Source: Euptelea pleiosperma (Eukaryota; Streptophyta; Magnoliopsida; Ranunculales; Eupteleaceae). From it: DNA of 64,000 nucleotides. Of this stretch, positions 47,241 to 58,360 are shown one piece after another (the first letter of the stretch is position 1; each line of letters opens with the position of its first letter). The notes below the pieces were generated by a model. It did no database searches and was not told where the DNA came from. It worked only from the letters and a program-made list of their open reading frames with translations. Position numbers and translations under genes: made by a program. The DNA is taken from the NCBI GenBank assembly GCA_035048495.1, contig CM068540.1, positions 10,524,829-10,588,828 of the forward strand, given 5' to 3'.

Positions 47241-48778
47241 ACATTCATGGATCACCTCTGGGTTCAGGTACGGTTCGATCCATGGATTTTCGGGTCGTAT
47301 CTGGGTATCTGGATTTGGGGCGTGACAATTCGTATCGTGCGGATGATTCTTCCTTTTCTAGTGATACATGTATCCATATTTCTGAGGACGATGAGATGGC
47401 TGACCTGAACATTGCTGGACCCGGGCAGTCTCCACCTTGGGCAAAATCTAGGAAGCGGAAGGAGACAGTTTCTGGTTCGAATTCGACGAAGGCGAATGTC
47501 GCTAAATCGGCCAAAACTCATGCCCCTTAGAAGACTCATTCCAAGGGCTCAACCTCTACTGCCCTAGCCTCCACCTCTCTACCACCAAAGATCCCCCGAA
47601 AAGGTGAAAATAGACCTAGGAAGGAACCCATTAGTAGTTCTTCCAAGACGGCCGGGCAGGCTGAGGTGAGAGAATGCTGAGATGACATTTCGCCGCCTGT
47701 ATTTCATCATTTTTTTGTGGTTAAGATGGGGGAACCCATTTTAATAAATCAGAGTGCTATTAAAGAGCCAAATGTGGCTAGAGTAATAAGTGAACTTTGT
47801 TTACTCTCAGAGGATGTTTGTAACTTTGAACATCAATCTCGAATTTCTTCTTTGATAACTTCTATCAAGGCATTTTCTAGGTATACACATATAGCTTATT
47901 GAGTTATAACCCGTAGGCTTATTAATTCTCTTACTCTATTATTTGTTTTCATGCAGTGTCTGAATTCTTTCCCTGCCATGGCAGGGTATGTCCGAAAGGA
48001 GGTTACCCGTTTGAAGGGGGAAAATTCCCAGCTCGGCCAAAAATTTGAAAAGGTGTTAGAGGAGTTGACCAAACTGGCCGAGGCCGACAAGAAGAGGGTC
48101 GCGCTAGTGAAAAAATGAAATGGGGAACTCACAGCTGCTAAGGCCAAGACCCAAGAGTTGCAAGGAGATATCCAGAGATTGAAGAAAGAGCTCTCGGAGA
48201 AAGAGAGTAATCTCAGATCCAATTGGAGGCTGAGAAAGCCGAGTCTGAAGCTGCTCTCAAGATCAGATATGAACAGCAGGCTGAGGCCAAGATTCAAGAG
48301 TGGAGGGATGCCGTGGATCAGTTACAGGTTGAGAGGAACCACTACCGAGACGCGGCTGAGGCCCTGGGTTATGGAGAGGAAGAGGAAGTAGATGAAGCTC
48401 ATGTCGGGTTCGAGACCCCTGACTCAAGACAGCCTCTTCCTCCAACTCCAGTGGACCCTCCTCCGCCCCTTAATCCTGCGAACCCTCCCTCATCTTCAGC
48501 TATTGATGGTCTAGCAGCTTTAGCTGCTGTGGCGTCGGGGACGCAATCTTAGATACTTTGATCTTTTTATTTTCTAGGCTCTCAAACCCTTTTTGGTCTG
48601 TAACTTTAACTTCTTTGGATACTTTATTGGCTTCAACTTATTTCTTCTTCATCTATTCCTCACTTTATACACTTGCTGGTAATACATGATCATTAATTCT
48701 GTTTATAAATGGTTACTTCTTTTATGCCATGCTGATATATAGATAGATAGTATCTGTTAATCTAGATCATCATTAGTA

Positions 48779-48934
48779 GTGCCGGCTGGCTTGAACCATA
48801 AATGGCTAGCACTTCTAGGTAGGTATGGTGGTACTAGCTGGCCTAAACCATAAATGGTTAGCACTTCCAGGCAAACATGGTGCTACCGGCTGGCCTAAAC
48901 CATAAATGGTTAGTACTTCCAGGCAAACATGGTG
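48779..48934. repeat. Three tandem 52-bp units
   Basis: Units at 48779, 48831 and 48883 share CTGGCCTAAACCATAAATGG and CACTTCCAGGCAAACATGGTG. They lie between the convergent 3' ends of the Tat A integrase (minus) and aORF (plus). Confidence 0.88.
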
Positions 48935-48959
48935 GTGCCGACTTGCCGAGGATCAAGTC

Positions 48960-50108
48960 GGCTAGCACATCCGACAAAAACTTTATTGATAAAACTTATT
49001 CAGGTTCTGTACATTCCATGGCTTATCTATGATCTTGTCCTCCATTGTCTCAAGATTGTAACTTCCTCCTTCTCCCACTTTCCTTATCTTGTATGGACCT
49101 TCCCAATTTGTGGCTAGTTTTCAGCATTGAGTTCCCTTGTATTCTGGAAGACTTTTTGCAATACTAAGTCTCCTTCCTCAAAGCTTCTTGGTCTGACTTG
49201 CTTGTGATACCATTTCTTCAGCTTCTGATGAAAGTTTTCCAACCTGATCCTTGCTTGTTCTCATTTTTCCTCTGCCATATCTATTTTAAATTTTTGAATC
49301 TCGCATTCGATGCCAGATTCAATTGCTAGATGCCGAGTTGTTTCTACAATCATTTTGGTAGGCATGACTGCTTCCATTCCAAAAGCTAAGGCAAAAGGGG
49401 AATCTCCATGTGCTCTTCTCGACGTTGTTCTGTATTCCCAAAGTACACCATCTAATTTTTCAGCCCATTTCCCTTTTGATAACTCTAACCTCTTCTTTAA
49501 ATTCCCCGATATCATTTTGTTTGTTGCTTCTGCTTGTCTATTACCCTGTGGATACATAGGTGCTGAAAACAATTGCTTGATGTTAAATTTTTCGCAGAAT
49601 TGGGCTATGTTTCCTCCCCTAAACTGTGATCCATTATCTGAATAAGGAAGACCAAATTGTGTTATGATCCTTTCCCACAAAAGCTTTTCAACTTCTTGTT
49701 CTCGGACTTGCTACAAAGCAACTGTCTCTACCCATTTAGTGAAATAATCCATAGCGACCAAAAGGAATTGTCGTTTTCCCAGAGCCATGGGAAAAGGTCC
49801 GACTACATCTAGTCCCCATAAAGCAAACGGCCATGGACTGACAACAGAATTAAGTTCTTCGACTGGAGCTCGGATAGTCAGCGCATGTTTTTGACATTTC
49901 TCACATTTTCTGACATACTTTTTTGCATCTTCTTGTATGGCCAATAATATCCTTGAGTCCAGGCTTTATGAGCTAAGGATCTTCCACCAGAATGATTTCC
50001 ACATTCCCCTTTGTGTATCTCTACAAAGATGAGCTGTACCTGATCCTTTGAGAGACATTTCAACAATGGCCTACCGGCTAATTTTCTGTATAGTTTTCCT
50101 TCTATCAA
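48960..50108 (-). pseudogene. Integrase of Tat A
   Basis: The zinc-binding part starts around 50108-49890 (EIHKGECGNHSGG, then CEKCQKH). The catalytic core follows with D in GLDVVGPFP, D in LPYSDNGSQF and E in NRQAEATNKMI, the usual D,D-35-E set. Stops break it at TAG 49711-49713 and TGA 49261-49263, which relatives suggest were Gln and Arg. The C-terminal part (RIRLENFHQKLKKWYHKQV, RSFEEGDLVL) is readable down to about 48960. Integrase would insert the element's cDNA. Confidence 0.88.
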
Positions 50109-50395
50109 CTGGTAACACCTAGCTTTTTGTTCGACTCACCGAGCTACGTTTTTGTCCTGGTCACTTATTCCTTTCATCAGATAGCTTATGATTGGTGTCA
50201 TCCATATTTATGATTCGATCATGATGCACTGCTCGATTACCTCATCTGATTGTATACTCGGCCTCTTGGGGAATTCAATTGAAATGGATCATTCTTCTGT
50301 CTCACCTAACATAGCCGCTATGTAGGCCAAAGCATCAACATGCTTATTCTCCCCTAGGTTGGTATGGAATAGCTCAACTTTACTGAAACTGTGCA

Positions 50396-51480
50396 TCATT
50401 CGAGTAATAATTTCCAAGTATTTTGCCATATTTTCATTCCAAGCCATGAAAGACCATTTGCTTGGTTAACCACCAATTGTGAATCATTGTAAGTCAAAAG
50501 CTCCCTGACCCCGACTACTTTAGCAAAGTTCAGACCTGCTATTAAGGCTTCATATTCGGCCCCATTGTTAAACACTGAGAATCCCAATTTTACAGCCATC
50601 TCTAACCTTGTGTTGTCAGGGGTGATTAGAATTGCGTCAACGTTGGAACTATTACTACTGGATGAGCCATCAACAAATAGTCTCCACCCATTACGGGCGT
50701 CATTTGGATCCGAAGAGTCGGCCGCCACTTTTTCTTCTTCAATTGGCTCGATGCTCCTGTCCCAGAAAGGATCATCAGCCGGGAAGTCGACTAAGAAGTC
50801 GGCCATAGCTTGACCTTTTTCTACCGTCCTTGGTCTGTAACTGATCTCGTACTGACTTAAAGTGACCGCCCACTTTTCCATCCTTTCTGACTTCTCAAAA
50901 TTTACCAGTACATTTTTCAATAGCAGATTTGTGATTACGGCAATGGGATGTGCCTGGAAATAAGGCCGTAACCTCTGGCAGAGAACATTAGGGCCAGTCC
51001 GACTTTCTCCAACCGTGTATACTTGGTCTCGGCGTCTAACAGTGTTTTGCTCAGGAAATTGATGGGCCTTTCCTTTCCTCCATCTTCCTTGATCAAGACC
51101 GAGCTAACAGCACATTCTGTAACCGATAGATATAGTAACAATTATTCTCATTTTGCTTGGTTTAGACAGAATAGGGGCCTTTCCCAGATATTCTTTCAAA
51201 CTCTGGAAAGTGGCTTCGCATTCATTACTCCATTCAAAATGGGTTTGCTTTCTTAAGAGATGAAACAAAGGTCTGTATCTATCAGATGACTTGGAAATAA
51301 ATCTATTTAATGCTGCTATCACCCTGGTGAGTTTCTGAACTTGTTTCTTGCTACTGGGAGACATGTTCTGTAATGCACAGATCTGATCAGGATTGGCTTC
51401 GATCTCTCTTCTAGTTACAATATGTCCAAGAAACTTGCCTGATGATATGCCAAAGGCACATTTTTATAGATTTAACTTCA
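50396..51480 (-). pseudogene. RNase H regions of Tat A
   Basis: The segment after reverse transcriptase (51364-51104: RVIAALNRFISKSSDRYRPL, FEWSNECEATFQSLKEYL) runs into the retroviral-type RNase H (51141-50940: ERPINFLSKTLLDAETKYTR). A second RNase H-like domain of the Tat type follows at about 50720-50420 (NGWRLFVDGSSSS, GAEYEALIAGLNFAKVVG, NDSQLVVNQ). Frames change at least twice. The second domain is why I assign the Tat lineage. Confidence 0.85.
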
Positions 51481-52100
51481 TCCGATACTCTCTCAATATA
51501 ATGAAAGTTGCCTCCAAATCTTCGAGGTGACTTTCTCGAATCAAGACTTTTTACCAACATATCATCTATATAAACTTCCATGGTGCTGCCGAGCTTGTCT
51601 CTGAACATATTTTCAACTAACCGTTGATAAGTCGCCCCTGTATTTTTCAACCCAAAAGTCATTCGCTTAAAACAGAAAGTCCCTCTGTCAGTGTAGAAGG
51701 CAGTCTTCTCTCGGTCTGTGTCATGTATCAATATCTGATTATAACCCGAGTAACCGTCCATAAATAACAGTAGCTCAAAGTCGGCAGTTCAGTCAACCAG
51801 TTCGTTCACCCTAGACATAACATAACTATCCTTTGGGAAGACTTTATTTAGATCGGTGAAGTCAATGCAGACTCTAACCTTTCCATTTTTCTTGGGAACC
51901 ACCACGATGTTGGCAATCCATCCTGGACATTCTATTTCTTCGATAATTTTGGCATCAGCTAAATGGCCAACTTCATCCGAGATGGCTGATGCTATCAGAG
52001 GTGATATCCTTCTTAACTTTTGCTTAACTGGAACCGCACCTTCCTTTGTCTTCAACTTGTGATTCACAACCTCTGGATCTATTCTGGGCATGTCTTTCAT
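51411..52100 (-). pseudogene. Reverse transcriptase of Tat A
   Basis: The fingers and palm are recognisable: GWIANIVVVPKKNGKVRVCI with DFTDLNKVFPKDSY, then after a TGA (51789-51791) FMDGYSGYNQI, MTFGLKNTGATYQRLVENMF and the catalytic YIDDMLVKS. A frameshift follows near 51545, after which the thumb continues in another frame. The order and motifs are those of Ty3/Gypsy elements. Confidence 0.92.
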
Positions 52101-52281
52101 TAATCATGTCCGCATTCTTTCTCAGGAAGTTTCCTAATGCTTCTTTTTCCTCAAGGCTCAGTCTTTTGCCGAGGTATGTTACCCCGTTCTCTTCACTGGT
52201 TCCCAAGTTGATTGGTTCCACCTCCTCCACAGTCTTCTTATTTGCTCCGTCTTCCTCTTCTGGCACGGAGTGCCTTAATTT

Positions 52282-53319
52282 CTATTCTTCGGATGGGCCA
52301 ATCTCACCATGCTCCATGAGCATCTTACCTCTCACTTCTCTGACCATTGTTGCTTGACATCTTTGAGCAACGCTCTGATCCACTTTGATCTCGTATGGTC
52401 CCCGGGGAGATGGGAATCGAATGACTTGATAAAAAGTGGATGGTACAGCCTTCATACCATGCACCCATCGTCTCCCTAAAATTACGTTATAGGAAGATGG
52501 TGCATCCACTATCAAAAATCTAGTCAACAATGTCAGTGGTCCTACCGACACAGGTAACACTATTTCTTCCATAGGATGCGAAGCCGCTCTATTGAAACCA
52601 TAAATAGGTGCTCCATCCGGCACTATTTCACTCTGCTAGATCACTATTTCTTTGAATGCCGTTCTAAATAGAATCTTCACCGAACTTCCGCAATCCACCA
52701 ATATTCTTTTTAAGGAAAAATTCCCAATTGTTAAGGAAATAACAAGGGCGTCTTCGTGTGGAGTCATAACATTTTGCAAGTCTTTTGCTGAGAACCAAAC
52801 CAAGGTCATCGGATCATGGTCTTCTTCTGTCGGCGGATCCACTGGTCTCGGATCTGAGGAAATCTCCATGACCTCTCTAATACTTGATGTTCTTTTGAGT
52901 TTATCTCGATGGATGCTCCGAGATTCTGAATATCCACTGTAGATCATGTGGATAATATTTCTTGGTGGTCTTCGTTCTTCTTGATTTGCAGCTCTATTTC
53001 CCACCTCTTCCCTTTCCTCCCTTCTTCCTTCTCTGGCCTCTCCTCTTGCTACAAACTGGGGGATCAACCCTTTGTTCACCAAGTGCTGTAAAAGTCCTCT
53101 CAGGGCAAAGCATCCATCTGTTGGATGATCTCTGACTCCGTGGTATGCACAATATGGCTTATCGGCTCTATCAATGTAAACCCTCCGAGGTGGTGAAAAG
53201 AAAACTTGACCCCAGATTTTTTCTAAAATTGACGTCGGAGACTCTGTCAACGGTGTGTATTCTTTTTTGGGAAACACCTTCCTCTTTTGATCTTGGTCAT
53301 CTCTTCCTTGATCTTCCAT
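52282..53319 (-). pseudogene. Gag C-terminus and protease region of Tat A
   Basis: KPYCAYHGVRDHPTDGCFAL is the Tat-type gag knuckle (YCxxHxxxGHxTDxC-like). The aspartic protease follows with ILVDCGSSVKILF, where the catalytic D-[TSG]-G triad appears as D-C-G, as in many Tat copies. Beyond the stop near 52636, NVILGRRWVHGMKAVPSTFY marks the conserved linker before reverse transcriptase. The 52623-52282 piece is in frame with a start Met, but that is coincidence inside a polyprotein. Confidence 0.85.
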
Positions 53320-53324
53320 TTTGG

Positions 53325-54424
53325 ATGACTTCTCTTTGCTTTCCCTTTGTCCGAGTCTACTTCATTGATCCGAACCTTAGACGGTTCCGATCGAGCTTTA
53401 ATTAATTCTTCAACTTTGATCTGCTCCTCTAGAATTAGATAAGCATCTTCAAGTCGGGACGGGTTGCGGACTACTAGAGCTTCGTGAGCCCTTGTCCCCA
53501 AAGAAACCCCAATCTGAAGAGCAAAAGTAACCGTTCTCTCGTCTAGCTAATCTACCTGTGTCATTGCCTTCCTGAATCGGTGGAGATAATCCTTGAGGGA
53601 TTCCTTCGCCGTTTGTTTGATATTGAGGAGCGTCGTTACACATAACATTCTCTTCCTTTGATGAATGTATTTGGTAATGAAAGTGTCTTCCAAGGCTCTG
53701 AATGTTCTTATGGATTCCGTCTCGAGGCTATGGAACCATATCAATGCATTACCCTTCAAACTTGCCAGAAACATTCAGCAAAGTAACCCATCATATCGGA
53801 GTTCTTCCCATATCACCATAACCTGCTTATAGTGATAGAGATGGTCGATTGGATCTATAGTTCCATCGAATAACTCGAATCTCGGCTGTCAAAAATTCGA
53901 CGGTACCTTGGCCTTCTAAATTTCTTCCGAAAAGGGGGAAGATCTCAACATTCTCAAAGAGTCCCGAGCAGCTCCTGCAGCTGTCTTTTCTCCATGAGGT
54001 TCTGACCTCATTTCTCTATCCTTTGTAATCATCTCGATTACTTTCTCCAAGGTAATTATGGTGGCGATATCGGACTTGCGTTCTTTAGGGTTGTTGGTGA
54101 TGAAGAAGTTTCCTCAATTCGGATTTTATGATGGCGTTCTTCCTGCTTGTTGGTACTCTGTACTTGTTTGTCTCCGGCTCCAACTACATTCACCCGTGAC
54201 TGATCCCTTATGTTTTTTGCATCTTCCAACATCTGCTGCCTCAGAAGATCGTTCTCTTTTCTTACCTCTTCTATCTCCTTTCTCATGTCCTACATTTCTG
54301 CCATGACCCTTTGCATCAATTTTTATTCTCCCGGACTCAATACTTCCTCCTGCTTGCCCTCCTCCATGAATTTGCCGACTTCGTTCTTAGATTTGGTTTT
54401 GGTGTTCTTTGGCTTGGGTGCCAT
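53325..54424 (-). pseudogene. Gag of Tat A
   Basis: The likely start ATG is at 54424-54422 (MAPKPKNTKTKSKNEVGKF). A coiled coil follows (54286-54200: MRKEIEEVRKENDLLRQQ), then the retrotransposon gag capsid domain at 53774-53547 (SLKGNALIWFHSLETESI, LLNIKQTAKESLKDYLHRF). Stops and frame changes lie between 54056 and 53774 and at 53547. Gag would form the cytoplasmic particle. Confidence 0.82.
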
Positions 54425-54495
54425 GATAGCCTGAGCTTATCTTTGAAGAGCACATTGATCTTGAGTGTCGATTATCCCACGGATGGAGCTAAAGA

Positions 54496-54651
54496 TGTGG
54501 GGTAAAAATCCCACAACTCCACAATATCTGAGAGGTTCCAGTTGAAGAAGTAAGTCTTCCTGATATGAATACGAGTTTCACTCCCTATCGGTCTCTTCAG
54601 TGAAGTCGGTGCAGAGATGAGTATACCGAAGACACCTGATGAAAGGGGTAC
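54496..54651 (-). repeat. Remnant of the Tat A 5' LTR
   Basis: It matches 38763-38925 of the 3' LTR, from TGTGGGGTAAAAATCCC at the left edge to GATGAAAGGGGTAC, where Tat B interrupts it. The rest should lie beyond Tat B, outside the window. Confidence 0.85.
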
Positions 54652-55501
54652 TATAAGGGAAAATTCTCACACCCCCCTTGAAATACGCACTATCAAATGT
54701 TTCCCCCAAATCCGCCTGATCTGATTGTTCTGCCGACCAAGCAGATGTCTAGCTCAAGGTGATCGTCTATACTCCCGTACGATCCGATAAGCTTGCCGGC
54801 ACACCCGTCTCCTTATCCGAGTCATCTAATGTCACCTACAAAATAGCTCTGTTGGTGGGAAATCCACCGTAGAGCCTCCGATGCTTAAGTCAGAATCTTT
54901 CCAGAAACTCTCCAATCTTCTCTCTCCGCCCTTACCTCCCCTAGATTGCTTGCTTTCCCTCTTACTGTAGCTTTCTATTTATAGGATATACGACCCTTGA
55001 TGTGTCTAAGAGCATGATAGAGGCCGTACCAATCAATTTGGACATCTTTGTCTTATATGTGACCTGTCGTAAATTGTGTTTTGCTGGGGAAGTACAATAG
55101 GTGGCTGTTTTCCGTTCGTTGCTTAGACCCTGCTTTCCATTTTGCTGACTAGCCATGATATAAATGTAATTGGCATAGTCGGCCAGACCTTCATCATGCT
55201 TCAATCGATCAATACTTCATCATTCCCAAGTCAGCCAACCTTTCATTGTGTACAAGTCGACCATATCTTCGTCAATCTCAAGTCGAACAACCCATCATTG
55301 TGTTGAGTCGGCCAAGCCAATACAGTCGGATAAACATTCATCATTATAACGTCGGACAACCCATACAATCGGCCAAGCATTCATCATTATCAACTTGGCC
55401 CAATCATCGTTATGAATAAGTCGGCCATTCGGTAAAAGTACTTTTGGACACATGTCATCATCGTAAGAACCCACGTGTACAGTCTGAAAATACCCCTTAC
55501 A
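54652..55501 (-). repeat. 3' LTR of Tat B
   Basis: The 850-bp LTR begins (minus strand) TGTAAGGGGTATTTTCAGAC, just after AAGAGGGGGCGAT (55514-55502). It has many GTCGGCC-rich imperfect repeats between 55200 and 55430. The minus-strand TATA box is at 54983-54975. Confidence 0.78.
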
Positions 55502-55514
55502 ATCGCCCCCTCTT
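55502..55514 (-). promoter_or_regulatory. Polypurine tract of Tat B
   Basis: AAGAGGGGGCGAT on the minus strand abuts the LTR and is near-identical to that of Tat A. Confidence 0.8.
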
Positions 55515-55746
55515 GGGGTTCGTGGAATGCTCGACTATAGACCGACTACACGAATCCTGAGAAGGTTTATACACGTGTCATGTTACCCTTTCTCCATCGC
55601 TTCGTATTTCGACGACGTCTCTTCGATTTGACACGGCATTGAATGTAGATGCCACGCGTCATACTTTCATTGGTTCATGTGGGCGGTTCTACATCCATCC
55701 CATCGATATCCGTATGTGCTGTCGGAAGCCATAATTACCCTCTCAG

Positions 55747-55754
55747 TATAAATA
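55747..55754 (+). promoter_or_regulatory. TATA box of the Tat B antisense ORF
   Basis: TATAAATA on the plus strand, 245 bases beyond the LTR, lies upstream of the aORF as in Tat A. Confidence 0.6.
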
Positions 55755-55979
55755 GGTCTCCACTGTTCATTCTTACTTTTACCTATTGTAAAATTCTCTC
55801 CTGCGATTTTCATTTTCTTCTTGCTCTCGACCTTCCCAGCTTAGTCGACAGTTTTACTCAGATCACTCGAATCCCATATCTTTTCAGTCGGATATCTTGC
55901 TCTGAGGTACTCTTTCTCACTTTAGTAAACTTTTCATTCTGTCAGCTACATCATCCTCCGATAGTCTGTCTCTCCGAGA

Positions 55980-58360
55980 CTCCGACACTGAGTCTCAGGT
56001 CAGTCCAGACTTAGAGTACGTCCGGGAATGTTATAGAATTCCCAGTGACGTTAGTCTTCGTTATGTCCCCTCTTGTACTCACTATTTGCACCACACAGTG
56101 ATTCATTCCGACACCATCTGTATTACAGTCGGCCAGCTTGACGCTGACCTCTCTCTTCCTCTTTCGTCGTTTGCCCGTGAACTCTTGAACTTTTATCAGG
56201 TAGCCCCCAGGCCAGATGTCTGTCAACTTTTGGCGTGCTCTTCGGGCGTTCGATCGTATACGAATGTACTGGGGCTGAGAAATCACCTTGGACGATGTCC
56301 GTCGTCAACACTACATCAAGGTGGTTTCGAAGTCCAAGAGGGGTGATTCCGAGACCTGCGGGTCTCCCCTATACTTCCTGGCTACTCGGCCAGGTAGGGT
56401 CCCCATTCTAGAGGCCATCCAAGATAGTGACAAGGGGCGGCAACGTTTTCCTCACTTTGTCTCAAGCGCATGGAAAAGAGGGCCTGGCGACCATGGGCCC
56501 CCATTTGCCAATAGGAACTTTGGGGTTCAAGGTACTTGCCGGACCTCTCTTTTGTCTCTCCGAGTGATATCGAATACAATATCTTGACTAACGACTTCTA
56601 TTTTCATGCAGCTCATACCGACTGCTCGTCTGGGGGACTTCCCAGGGCCATTCTTCCGTTGTGCATTGCTCTTCGGAATCTCCCGTCTGATGTCTACTAG
56701 CACCTCGTCGGACTTGACGAATGAGGCTACCATTTTGAGGCTCAACCCCCTTCAGAGGAAGAGCTGCAAGAGAGGGTGCCCGACTCCAAACTGACTTACC
56801 GGCTTCTCACCAAAGCCGAGAGGCGAAGATTCATCTTCGAGAGTCAAGCTCGAGAGGAAGAGGATTAAACGGGGTCTCAAGGCGAGGAGCCGATTCCCCA
56901 GGCCTCCCCTGAAGCTGACTTTTCTTCGGGATTTTTCGGCACCCTGGTTGATTCCCGCACCGCTGAAGACATGTCCGAGGTACATCCGACTCAGAATATT
57001 ATTACTGTAGACTCTGATTTGTCTTTGTCCGAATTTTCTGGTCGCCCGTTTCATCATCCATTATCTCCTGAGTTCTCTTATTTGGTGTAGTCTCTCAGAT
57101 ACTTCTATCAGAGCAACCCGACTGCCGAGCCCCTCCTCTCCGAGCAGTATTCTCGGGACCTTCTTCAGCCCAAGAGATGGCGAGACTGAACATCTCTGAC
57201 CCTTCAGTCGACTCCTCTCCCCCTTATGAAGGTTCTAGCTCCCGGAAGCGGTAGGCGGAGGCACTTCCTCGGGCCGCTGCAAAGTACCCCCGAGATGCTG
57301 GGGCCTCCAGTTCACGATCAGCCCCTCCACAGGTCGTCTAGGCCGTACTTGCTTCTACAATGGCTCTGACTCCCCGACAGGTGGGAAAATCATCCGTTGC
57401 TCCCCCACCGCCCCCTCTGCCTCGTGTAGCTGGGGGCATTGTCATCCGAGGATCCGACTCTGGAGTCGATCCTCACTCAGCTTAGGTAGCCCAAGACTGG
57501 AAGCCCATCTACAAGTCTTGGGATGGTGTGCCGATCAAAGCCGACCAGAAAGCTGTGAAGGATGTGGCCATTGCTCGGACCATCGGGGACATCAGTCGCA
57601 CCCTGGCTGATGATCGCATGTTCATGCAGGCCCCCATGGACTTCGTGGTAGATAACTTCTACCAGGGCATGGCCATGGTAATTTCTTCCTTCCATAATTT
57701 TGTCAACTTTTCCTTTTCATTCTCGTTATCATCCTCGTCATTACTCGTTCTAACATTCTTTTAAATTTTAATTCAGACTCTCAACTCCTTCCCGACGATG
57801 TTCACTCGGCTCACTGAGGAGATCAAGACTTTACAAGCCAAGAAGGAGGCTCTTTAGGCTGATTTGGCGGCTGTAAAGGCTTTGGAGAAGGAGCTCATGG
57901 CTCAAAATGAGCAGGCATGCAAAGATCTGAATGATGCCAACGTTGAAAAGCACTGCCTCTTGAGGATAATTCGAGAGCTCGAGAAGAGAGAGGCTAGCCT
58001 CTGAAAGGAGTTCGATGTAGAGATGAGGTCGAGAAGGCGAAGATCGAGGCCGCGCGCTGGGTTGAACTCGAGGCTCATGCCAATGACATCATCGCCCAAT
58101 AGGCCGCGCATGCTGACAAGTACAAACGTCAACGGGATGAGGCCTGTGGTGAGATCTCAGAGCTTTTGAAGGCCCGCGATGTTCCACCGACTCCCCGGAC
58201 AACGATTGATGGAGACGAGTCAGCCGATGGTTTGACTAACCTGGCTCAAGCAGCCGAACATGCTGGGCTGGAGATCGTCAACGTCACAGCACCTGACGTC
58301 CTAGCGCCCAAGCTCCCGGCCTCCGAGCATTCGACTTCAGAGATTACTCCTGACTCCTAG
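55980..58360 (+). pseudogene. Antisense ORF of Tat B (Transposase_28-like)
   Basis: On the plus strand, CITVGQLDADLSLPLSSFAR, YFLATRPGRVPILEAIQDSD and LPSDVY-stop-HLVGLDE align with the aORF of Tat A. A Pro/Ser/acidic middle follows, then AIARTIGDISRTLADDRMFM, an intron (ATG|GTAATTTC to TTCAG|ACTCTCAACTCC), and a coiled coil to 58360. An upstream intron (GAG|GTACTC) is likely. Stops include TAG 56698-56700, TGA 56722-56724, TAG 57856-57858 and TGA 58003-58005. All are consistent with C-to-T changes in Gln or Arg codons. I infer a structural or accessory role, with no proven function. Confidence 0.75.

Larger units (their letters stand above)
41944..47327 (+). mobile_element. F2-b solo LTR, split by F1-f
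   Basis: It runs from TGTAATACCCTGAA to GGGCGTGACA with ATTCG at 41939-41943 and 47328-47332. The net length without F1-f is about 3.0 kb. Compared with F2-a it lacks about 300 bases (F2-a 17990-18310) between CACTTATAT and the CAGACGGGTC block. Confidence 0.92.
39950..48552 (+). pseudogene. Antisense ORF of Tat A (Transposase_28-like), three pieces
   Basis: The pieces are 39950-40530, 41362-41943 and 47333-48552, separated by a foldback element and F2-b. The N-terminal part (LPLPLT, stop, FARELLNFYD; ILECIQDCDKF) and the motif LPSDVYQWLVGLDSRGY match the aORF of Tat B at 56.0-56.8 kb. Both resemble the plant 'putative gypsy type transposon' domain. The middle is Ser/Pro/acidic. An intron (AGG|GTATAC to CAG|TGTCTGAATTC) precedes a long coiled coil (RLKGENSQLGQKFEKVLEEL) and a Pro-rich C-terminus ending at 48552. 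Several stops and one frameshift (near 48210) break it. Its function in Tat elements is not established. Confidence 0.72.
38763..54651 (-). mobile_element. Tat-lineage Ty3/Gypsy element A (decayed)
   Basis: In element order (minus strand) it has the end of a 5' LTR (54651-54496), gag, protease, reverse transcriptase, two RNase H-type regions, integrase, then a plus-strand antisense ORF, a polypurine tract and a 3' LTR (39429-38763). An extra RNase H domain before integrase, plus an antisense ORF between integrase and the 3' LTR, are hallmarks of the Tat lineage (Grande, Retand, RIRE2 and relatives). It is interrupted by a foldback Mutator-like element and by F2-b. Tat B is inserted in its 5' LTR. 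Confidence 0.88.
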
